DNA of 64,000 bases from Lepus europaeus (lineage: Eukaryota; Chordata; Mammalia; Lagomorpha; Leporidae), in assembly GCF_033115175.1 (NCBI RefSeq), contig NC_084830.1:110448709-110512708 (forward strand), read 5' to 3'. Positions 54,399 through 64,000 of the stretch are shown piece after piece; within the stretch, counting starts at the first letter, position 1; every line of letters starts with the position of its first letter. The position numbers and the translations under genes are program-made. The notes beneath the pieces are model-generated. The model had not been told where the DNA came from. It did no database searches and saw nothing but the letters and a program-made list of their open reading frames with translations.

Positions 54399-54512
54399 TT
54401 TCTATCAAAAAGTTTGTAGAAACATGAAAATACAAAAACTTTGGGGCTAAAAATTGAAATCCATGCCTGTTTTTTGTAATAGGCATCTTCTATGAGCTCT
54501 GTGAACACTCCT
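54399..54512 (-). mobile_element. Mariner-like short element (copy 5)
   Basis: TTCTATCAAAAAGTTTGTAG at the left; GAGCTCTGTGAACACTCCT at the right. The core GAAATCCATGCCTGTTTTTT is the family core in reverse. Strongly diverged. Confidence 0.55.
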
Positions 54513-55479
54513 CTTACATTCTGCTTGAGGCATGCCTCCCCACCTCCACATAACTTGGAAATGTGGACCTCTTCCATGCAGTCTTCCCGGTGTCTGCAAC
54601 ACTCAGACCCTTTTCTCAGACCCTTTGTTGATCCCGAGGGCCATAGCTTCAGTGCAGAGCAAAGAGAAGGAGGCTACTAAATGCAAGTGGCCGTCCATGA
54701 TGCTGCACAGGGGTTAAGTGTGTGGTAAGTCTCTGCCCAGCTCTCCTCTCTTAGAGGAAGAGAACCCAGAGGGGCCAGCAGCAGCCCGCGGGAGCTGATG
54801 GGAGAAACCCCTTTTTGCCCTGGGCTCCACCTTTCCACAGTGTCCACCGGCTCCTTCTAGCTCGGTTCTTCCCATGGACCTCTCCAGGGCTCCATCACAG
54901 GAGGCGTCATGCGGTACTCTCCTCTGTTTCCTGTGCATGTGCAATTCTGGGCCAAGAAGAATGGAGACTTGACGTCGCGGGCCTTGGCTCGGGTTACTTT
55001 GGGCCCCTTCACATCCCCTTCCTAGCCCAGTCCCTTGGCCTTTGCAGCCCAGCCTGGGGAGAGGAGCAGGGGTTGAAGACAGGCTGAGAGCTTATCAGTG
55101 CAGAGAGAAGGCCTTGGGGTGTCTGTTTGGGGGCAGTAATTTCTAGTCCTGGATGGACCATAGGAACTTGCATTCTGTTTTTATTTGATAGCCAGCGAAG
55201 GTTGGGAGTAGAGGGAGAGGAAGCCCGGGGCTTCCTCTCTGTGTGCAGCAAGGGGTCGTCTAGGGCTTGTCAGGCCTCACATCACTTCCCTATCCCTTCA
55301 TCAGCTGCACCGCATCTGCCAGTAGGCCCACTGCAGACAGGGAGACCCTAGGTCAGGATCCGGGGATTCCTAAGGGAATCCCAATTTTTTCCTTGGTTTT
55401 CATGATTTTGTGCACCCCTCCCTTTGGTGATATGCACTGGCCCGTCTGTCCCTAGGAGCTGTGGAGAAGTCTTAGCCAT
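54513..55479. other. Intergenic, nothing recognised
   Basis: Unique sequence downstream of FOXI1. No transcript feature seen. Confidence 0.45.
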
Positions 55480-55655
55480 GGCAGCAACAGGTGTGTATGA
55501 ATTCTGCCCGTGTGTCCTTGATCCAGCTACAGAATACTTCCAGGCCTCAGTGTTCTTGCTACAAAGTGGGAATAATTATAATATTGCATTGGATTATTTT
55601 GAGGCTTAACAGCAATAAAGCAGGTCCTAATAGTGCCTGGTGCCTGATGAACAAT
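55480..55655 (+). repeat. MIR
   Basis: GTGTGTCCTTGATCCAGCTA, CAGGCCTCAGTGTTCTTGCT, ACAAAGTGGGAATAATTATA, TCCTAATAGTGCCTGGTGCC. Confidence 0.8.
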
Positions 55656-56054
55656 GTTGTCATTGCCATGTTTGCCCTGCTCTTACTGTGTCACTGTCTC
55701 TCCTGTGTCTCTCCGGGAAAGAGAGCTCCCAGAACCGGAGTGGTCAGTGGGCCAGGCGGTCAGCTACCCTGGCTCGAGCCCTCTTGTTGTTCACTGGAGG
55801 AGGGCTGTCCCACCTGGAAGGTCGCCAGCTTCCACACACAAGTCCTCCAGCACGCAGGGTGCCAGGACTCTCAGGAATCAGCAGTCTACACACTCACAGG
55901 CTGCCGTGAGGACAAAACACGTCCACCTGCATGGTTCTCGGCCCAGTGCCTGTCTATAGCCCTCAGGGAACTGTAGCCAGTGGGACTGCTGTTACTGTGA
56001 CCAGCGTTAGCTGCGTCCCAGCCTGTGCTGGTGCTGCTGAGACGCCGAGTCAGA

Positions 56055-56190
56055 CGGACCTGGGTGTAGACCACACGTGGACTCGAGTGAATCACCCAAT
56101 CACTCTGACCCTCAATCATGGGGCTTGTGCCACCCCCATCACAGGACTGGCAGCAGGGTTAAGTGAACATAGCACAGTGCCCAGGTTAGT
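56055..56190 (+). repeat. MIR, diverged
   Basis: CACCCAATCACTCTGACCCT, GCAGGGTTAAGTGAACATAG, CACAGTGCCCAGG. Confidence 0.6.
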
Positions 56191-56439
56191 TTCAGCGGGA
56201 CTCTGGTTATGTCTTTTCCCACCCCACCCCAGGGTCCCCTCTTTCCACCAGGGGTCTTCGTTTGGTCTCCATGCCAGTGTAGGGGAGGGGATGAGTCTTG
56301 AGCCCTGTTCTTTCTCTGCCTTCAGTTTCGGGCTGCACTTGGCCTTGGGTTGAATGTACCAGGACAAGGCCAGAGACAGAAAACTCCCAAGGAAGGTTCA
56401 CACACTTCTCCCAAAGTGTTTTTTTTTTTTTTTTTTTTT

Positions 56440-56445
56440 TTTATT
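56440..56445 (-). terminator. FOXI1: Predicted FOXI1 poly(A) signal
   Basis: AATAAA on the minus strand, running straight into a genomic A tract (T run at 56419-56442 on the plus strand). Its distance from the stop suits a transcript of about 2.3 kb. The A tract makes the cleavage position ambiguous. Confidence 0.6.
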
Positions 56446-57179
56446 AAAAAGAAACTAAGAGAACAAACATTTTCCTAGGGCAGGCTGTGATGAGACATCA
56501 TAGGTATATAAAGTCCCTAGAAAAATACGAAAGAGAAGCCCTAGGAGCTGCTCACCGACCCCCTGTGAGGACGGCTGCTGCCCCTCCCTGGAGGCCATTG
56601 TTTTCTCAAACATCCAGCTCTCCAGGGCTATAAAAAAGGGAGCGCTTATTCAGCCTTGTTTCTCTTGGAAGACTTAGCCACCTCCAGCTCACTGGTCCAT
56701 GACACGCACACAGGAAGCTGGGCTTCACAAGATTTTACAGATGGGCAGTGCCAGGGGGGGCTCAGGGGGTGCACACTGCCCTTTCACTGACCTGTGACCT
56801 CCGTTCAAGATCTCCAGGGGGCTGGGGCTGGGGCGTCCCTCCATGGGGGCGCATGGCACCTACCGGATGCGTTTGCGCTGCAGGTGCACCGGGGCAGGGC
56901 TTCCCGAGCTAAGCCTGCTGGTGGCACCTGCCCTTGAGAGGTAGCTAAAGGATCCGCTGCCGGTAAGCTGGGCTGCACGGGACGGGGACTCGGGTCAGGA
57001 CAAGATGAGCCCGGGCTGCTGTGGAAATCTCATGACCCATCGGGAGACAGTGGGGAGATTTTGATCTATTGGCCATAAGCGGGTTCTCACCATGCCCTTC
57101 CTCAGCTGCTCGGTGAACTCCTCCGCCCCTCACGTCATCAGCCCGACTTTGGACTTGACTCCTCCCTCTACCTTCTTCT

Positions 57180-57345
57180 ACTTTGCCTGACCTCAGAAGT
57201 TACTCAACCCCCTCCAGCTTTAGTTTCCTCATCTGCTAGATGGGGAGGGTCACAGGAACCTCACAGAGTGACCGTGAGCACTCAGTGGGACCCTGTCTTT
57301 AAAGAGCCTACTAGGCACTGCGCACGTAAGTGCTCAGCGGGCCGC
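57180..57345 (+). repeat. MIR within the FOXI1 3' UTR
   Basis: TTTAGTTTCCTCATCTGCTA, GATGGGGAGGGTCACAGGAA, ACTAGGCACTGCGCACGTAA. Antisense to the FOXI1 transcript. Confidence 0.78.
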
Positions 57346-57571
57346 TGCTATTTTTGCTGTCGTCCAGGTACCAGTTGTTTCCTGGCCAAGCTGGCCAGTC
57401 TGTGTGTGCGTATGTGTGCATGACAAGCAGGTTTGCATGATGTTCTAGAAAGAGGATGGGTTCCTCTGGGCTTCCTGTGTTGGGCCTGGGATCCTGGGGA
57501 GCCGGCCTGGCAGACCGTGGCTGCTCTTCCCTGTTGGGCCTGTCCGCGTGGCTAAGGGGGCTGTCCTGTGC

Positions 57572-58122
57572 CTATACTTCGGTGCCCTCCCGGGGGTAGA
57601 GGACACTGTTGGTGTTGATGCTGTTGTAGAAGTGGGGGCTGAACTGGTTGAGGACAGAGCCCCCGTAGCCGAGGGCACTGGGGGGCCCGGGGTTGCCCCA
57701 CTCGCCCCCGCCCCCGTGGTTGCTGAGTGGGGTGTAGGAGTTGAAGCTCAGTGGGTTCGGCCCCATCTTGTCAGTGGGCTCCAGGCTCAGTCCTGGCGTG
57801 GCCCCGGGGCGGCCCAGGGGGCTGGGACTGCTGACGTAGGCTGTCATGGTGGACAGGAAGCTGCTGAGGCACGGGGTGCTCGAGGGGGGCGGGGAGGGCC
57901 CCTTCTCTGGGGAGCCGGGAGCTCCCGTGGAGACGCTGTCCAGGATGTCCTGGGGCTCTGTGCTCTTGGGACTGCCTGCCAGCAGACTGTTGTCGGTTTT
58001 CTCCGAGGCCAAGGAGCCTGTGCTGGAGGAAGCGTCCGATTTTCTCTTCCTCTTCCTGCGGAAATTTCCGTTGTCGAACATCTTCTCGCAGTTGGGGTCG
58101 AGGGTCCAGTAATTCCCTTTGC
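57572..58122 (-). CDS. FOXI1: FOXI1 exon 2 (coding part) with stop codon
   Basis: Exon 2 starts after a good acceptor (CTTTCCTACCAG|GCAAAG) and is phase-matched to exon 1: 577 + 551 bp = 376 codons including stop. It encodes residues 193-375. It finishes the forkhead domain with the second wing ([20 protein letters not shown], 194-213), followed directly by a basic run RRKRKRK (about 214-220), a likely nuclear localisation signal. The rest is a Ser/Pro-rich low-complexity region with several SP sites (about 221-330), where family members vary most, and a conserved C-terminal segment ([17 protein letters not shown], then [10 protein letters not shown]) of the FOXI1 activation region. The terminal EGTEV and stop are intact, and no frameshift is seen. 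Open frames on the opposite strand here are shadows caused by high GC. Confidence 0.97.
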
Positions 58123-58504
58123 CTGGTAGGAAAGCGAAAGTGAGCAGAGAGGTGGACATCGTGCCTTGCGGCTGCTCGCCTTCTTATCACAAGCTGAAAC
58201 CCTCGGGAACAAATGCAGAGGCAGAACCAAAGAGGGGCTGAAGAGCAGAGGGGTTCCACAAACCACTCGCCAACCACAGCCCCCTCCCCTCACTCCAGTG
58301 CCCACCCCACAAGGAGCCATGCTGGGAGCACAGAGCAGGAAGTGCCAGGGACCCAGGATTTAGACTGTAGATCTCATGGGCTGAGCAGAGGGGCACAGGG
58401 CTGCCATGGTTGGGGTGACAATCAGGAGTTGGGGAGGAGGGAGGGCTTCCTTTGATCAAGAAAAACTTCTGAACTCCCTGATGGTCCCAGGCATGGGGTT
58501 TGGA

Positions 58505-58615
58505 GATAGCCTAGAGTCTTGGCCCTGCTCCTAACTGGCTGAGGGAGTTTGGGTGGGCCTCAGTTTCCTGCTCTGTAAAGTGGGTCCATTATAAGAATTT
58601 CTCGTTTCCCAAGCT
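58505..58615 (+). repeat. MIR in FOXI1 intron
   Basis: TGGGCCTCAGTTTCCTGCTC then TGTAAAGTGGGTCCATTATA. Confidence 0.72.
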
Positions 58616-58939
58616 CCCTGCGAACAAGAGCAGACCCTAGATGTATAAGAGGCTTTGTCACTGAGGGGCCTGAGGGTGGGGACCGTCTTGGGACAGGACA
58701 CTTGCCCTTTCCTGGGGGACGAACAGAGCTGGCCCTTGCTAACCTCCAAGGGAGCAGAGGGGGTTCCTCTGAACCATACCCTGAGCTTCCTCTAGTGAAA
58801 CAAAAGTGGATTTTGATTCTGTGAGGTGGAAGCATAAATATTAATCCATTCCTCTCTGCATTTTAGAAATTCACAGATAAATAGAAAAGTTTCATATGCT
58901 CTGGTAGCTCTTTAAACTCAAGTCCCATCCCTATCAGTT

Positions 58940-59010
58940 AAGTAGGCAGGCTGTTCCAGCCCTGAGTGTTCTTTTCCCTATCTGTAAAATGGGTTCAATG
59001 CAAGTTAGCC
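58940..59010 (+). repeat. MIR fragment in FOXI1 intron
   Basis: TTTTCCCTATCTGTAAAATG followed by GGTTCAATGCAAGTTAG. Confidence 0.58.
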
Positions 59011-59139
59011 TACAGGGGGTTTGTGTGTTAGCAGGGGTAGGGCGGGCGGCTCTGTGTGGCCATTAGTGATAATTCAGCAAAGGTCAGGTCTTCTTCCCAG
59101 CAGGCTTGGGGTGCCTGTGGGCTCCATTTGCTCCAGCGT

Positions 59140-61604
<2,465 letters not shown>

Positions 61605-61943
61605 AGGAGCCAGCGCTGTGGTATGGTGGGTAAAGCTGCTACCTGCAGTGCTGGCATCACATATGGGCGCCGGTTTGAGTTGCAACTGCTCCACTTGGGA
61701 TCCAACTCCCTGCTAATGTGTCTGGGAAAGCGGTAGAGGATGGCTCAAGTGCTTGGGCCCCTGCACCCACATAGCAGACCCGGAGAAAGCTCTTGGCTGT
61801 AGGGTTGGGATTGGCCCAGCTCTGGCCATTGTGGCCATTTGGGGAGTGAGCCAGTAGATAGAAGACTTTTCTCTCTCTGCCTCTGCATGTCTATAACTCT
61901 GCCTTTCAAATAAATAAATAAATCATATATATATATATATATC
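61605..61943 (+). mobile_element. C-repeat SINE with TA-repeat tail, upstream of FOXI1
   Basis: GGAGCCAGCGCTGTGGTATG start, GCACCCACATAGCAGACCCG, CTTTCAAATAAATAAATAAA tail passing into ATATATATATATAT (61926-61942). The nearest young transposon to the FOXI1 promoter, about 1.4 kb away. Confidence 0.94.
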
Positions 61944-62492
61944 TTTACATACATATATGGAACCAAGAAATATCAAACTGTCAGCTGTTACTGCTGGAGG
62001 GAGAATTGGATGGATGTGGCATTTTGTAGTTTCTGGGGTACGTGATCGACAGGAGGCAGGCACAGAGACGACTGAGTTGGGGTTGATGAGAAAGGGCAGA
62101 GCGAGACGATACTCTTGCAGTAGAGATGTAGTCAGCCCTGGCTCTGCCATCCGCAGGCCCCGGTTACCAATCCCAGCCTTGGTGCAGAATAAGCCGTCTG
62201 GCTTGTCTCAGGTGAAAATGGGGCCAACGTCCATATGTAACCCATGTGTTAGGTGTGAGCCGTGAGCCGCCAACGTCAATCACTTCCCGTGTTGCTCATG
62301 GCGGCACATGCGGTAAGTATTGTTATAGTCAGCGTTGTAGTTAGTGTGCATTTGCTGAGTCCCCGCAGCACACCCGAGGTTGCCTCCTCGTGAGTGAATT
62401 GACCCCTTTATGGCAACTTGTGGGCAGGGACGGGGTGATGGGTTACGACGTAAGGAGTAAGGAGGAATAGTCAGAGGGGCCATCCGCTGTAC
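61944..62492. other. Intergenic upstream of FOXI1
   Basis: Unique sequence with no repeat recognised. Confidence 0.4.
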
Positions 62493-62618
62493 AAGGAGTC
62501 TTTGAAGAGTTTGTAGCAGTTGTGATGTGGAAAGAAAAGTACACGTGGATTTTAAAAAAAAAGCTTTGCATCTAAAATAAGCTTATTTTCATTTTTCCAG
62601 GGACTTTGGGAGTCTCCT
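62493..62618 (+). mobile_element. Mariner-like short element (copy 6)
   Basis: AAGGAGTCTTTGAAGAGTTT at the left; GGGACTTTGGGAGTCTCCT at the right. The core AAGCTTTGCATCTAAAATAA is diverged from other copies. Confidence 0.6.
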
Positions 62619-63224
62619 AGGAGAGCCAGGCTCTGCTGTTGGCAGATGATGGTCAGAGAGGACCCAGAGTCGCACAAGTTCAGGACCCGGACTCCCCGCA
62701 GATCAGAGACAGCATGGTTTGTCTTCAGAGACCTCATCCACATAGTGACTGCACCCAGCACCCAGTGAGCCCAGCCTCCCGGCCTGCAGGCCAGCTGTGT
62801 CCAAAGCACCCCTTGCCCTTGGGGTGGACATGCAGCCCCCCTGTCTCCACTCCCCAGGCGAGGTCTGGGAGCTGCGGGCCTGGGGCCCTCCTGTTTGTTC
62901 CTGGGACCTCTGGGAATAGAATCCAATGCCTCTCTCAACTAGGGTGATTTTATGGATTTTAGACTTGGGTGAAACTTTGAAGGGGTAAACATTCAAACTT
63001 GAGAAGACACATCTAGCCCAATTTTAGGGGAAAAATGCTAGCATAATAATATTTTTTTAAAAAGCTGGGTGGTGGTGGGTGGGGAGCTTGAGCAAGCCTG
63101 GGAAATGTTTGGGGTGTCATTTGCATACTCGGTCCAGAGGGAAGCCACCTTCGCTGAGAACTCAGAACCACCACGGGATGAGCCCCGAGCTGGGGTATGG
63201 GGCGGGGGCAATGGGTTTGAGGAC
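62619..63224. other. Intergenic upstream of FOXI1
   Basis: Unique sequence with no supported gene or repeat. Confidence 0.4.
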
Positions 63225-63410
63225 TGGGCAGGCTGGGACCAAGTTTCTTCTTTGCTGTTTGCTCCTTGTCGATCTTGGCCACGTCTCTTAATCTGAGAAG
63301 GCCTCCATGTGGTTGCCTATGAAATGAGAATACAGCTAGTGTCCTGTCCTGTGGATTTTAAAGGAAAAATGATACCATATATGTACAACTTAGAACCCAG
63401 AACCTGGCAA
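63225..63410 (+). repeat. MIR
   Basis: GTCGATCTTGGCCACGTCTC, CTATGAAATGAGAATACAGC, AACTTAGAACCCAGAACCTG. Confidence 0.66.
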
Positions 63411-63580
63411 AAGCCACCAGGCATGAGGATCGTGGTGAATTCCCGGGTGCCAGAGGGCCTGCACTGGTAAAAGAAGAGGCTCTGGGCCAGAGCCCCGCAT
63501 CACAACCTCCTGCGACCTGGGCTTGCACTCCGGGAAGACCTCGCCCCGGGGAGGAGGAGAAGCCTGCTGCTCCTTCTGCA

Positions 63581-63710
63581 GAGACTAATCCAAAAAGCTC
63601 TTGGAACATTAGGTTAACATTTAAGTTCACTTTGGTGCAAAGCATTTTTTTAAATGCATGCATTACTTTTTTCAAAGCATGCATCTGCCATGAGCTTTTT
63701 GAAGCGCTCC
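63581..63710 (-). mobile_element. Mariner-like short element (copy 7)
   Basis: GAGACTAATCCAAAAAGCTC at the left; GAGCTTTTTGAAGCGCTCC at the right. On the reverse strand the core reads AAATGCTTTGCACCAAAGTG. 130 bp, a clear reverse copy. Confidence 0.68.
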
Positions 63711-64000
63711 ACGTGTGTGCCCAGCAGTCGTCTGTAGACATCCCTGGGCTCAGAAGCTTTGCTGGCTCAAGTCCCCTGCAGGGAGGTTGGGCGGCTCCCA
63801 GCCGCGTGATGGTAGACCTGGGCAGTCTCCTGGGGCCGTGCGCTGCTCCTTGGTTGAGAGGTCCGATCTCACAGGGCTGGGTGTCCTCCGATGTGTGTTT
63901 TCATGAACAGTAGATGGCTTAGTTCTCTGGCCCGCACTGTGAACCTAAGATTCAGCACCCACCCCGCCCCACTCACACTGATGGAGCAGGCTCTCACAGG
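63711..64000. other. Window end, nothing recognised
   Basis: Unique sequence to the edge. No DOCK2 exon is visible; that gene is expected further out in this direction. Confidence 0.4.

Larger units (their letters stand above)
56420..57571 (-). other. FOXI1: Predicted FOXI1 3' untranslated region
   Basis: About 1.15 kb between the stop codon and the only AATAAA found downstream on the gene strand. It includes an antisense-oriented MIR (about 57180-57345). No SINE has inserted, unlike the surrounding DNA. The exact 3' end is inferred. Confidence 0.65.

Noticed and set aside
57548-58129. 193-residue plus-strand open frame
   Set aside because: Antisense to FOXI1 exon 2. Low-complexity Gly/Val/Ala composition with no domain.

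Overview
This window is vertebrate nuclear DNA, almost certainly from a lagomorph (rabbit, hare or pika; rabbit is the most likely). The evidence is about 45 copies of the tRNA-derived C-repeat SINE that dominates lagomorph genomes. They carry internal CT tracts and tails such as TTTCAAATAAATAAATC or CTGCCTGTCAAAA. They sit over a background of shared mammalian relics (MIR, L2, old L1, MER5-like and other hAT elements, a Tigger-like element, MaLR-type LTRs). There are no bacterial-style genes or operons, no CRISPR array and no free-standing RNA gene.

The only protein-coding gene I can support is FOXI1, a forkhead transcription factor, on the minus strand at about 56.4-60.2 kb. It has two coding exons: exon 1 at 60134-59558 and exon 2 at 58122-57572. 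They are joined across a 1,435-bp GT-AG intron that falls inside the forkhead domain, and together encode 375 residues. A TATA box lies 93 bp upstream of the ATG. A single poly(A) signal, about 1.13 kb past the stop, abuts a 22-24 base homopolymer. From known human gene order (DOCK2 - FOXI1 - C5orf58 - LCP2 on 5q35.1), the 56 kb to the left should be the long intergenic stretch downstream of FOXI1, and the 4 kb to the right should be its proximal upstream region. That placement is inference.

Layout: 1-15 kb is intergenic DNA with scattered SINEs and MIRs. 15-24 kb is SINE-rich, with an L1 ORF2 relic at 18 kb and a repeat-free block with octamer motifs at 22.3-23.3 kb. 24-35 kb is GC-richer, SINE-poor and MIR/L2-rich. 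35-39.3 kb is a stack of nested SINEs inside older elements. 43-50 kb is AT-rich and built of old minus-strand L1 fragments, a Tigger-like element and hAT relics with SINEs inserted into them. 50-53.1 kb holds several minus-strand SINEs. 54-56.4 kb is fairly unique sequence downstream of FOXI1. 56.4-64 kb is FOXI1 and its upstream flank.

I found no new gene system. The more unusual content is a dispersed family of short elements with imperfect inverted ends (seven copies seen, two of them within 3.6 kb upstream of FOXI1), several clear transposon-in-transposon insertions with readable target-site duplications, a SINE-derived composite with a tail at both ends, and an octamer-motif cluster in repeat-free DNA. 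Family names for ancient repeats come from recall of consensus features, not a database search, and repeat boundaries are approximate (about 5-20 bp) unless a target-site duplication fixes them.
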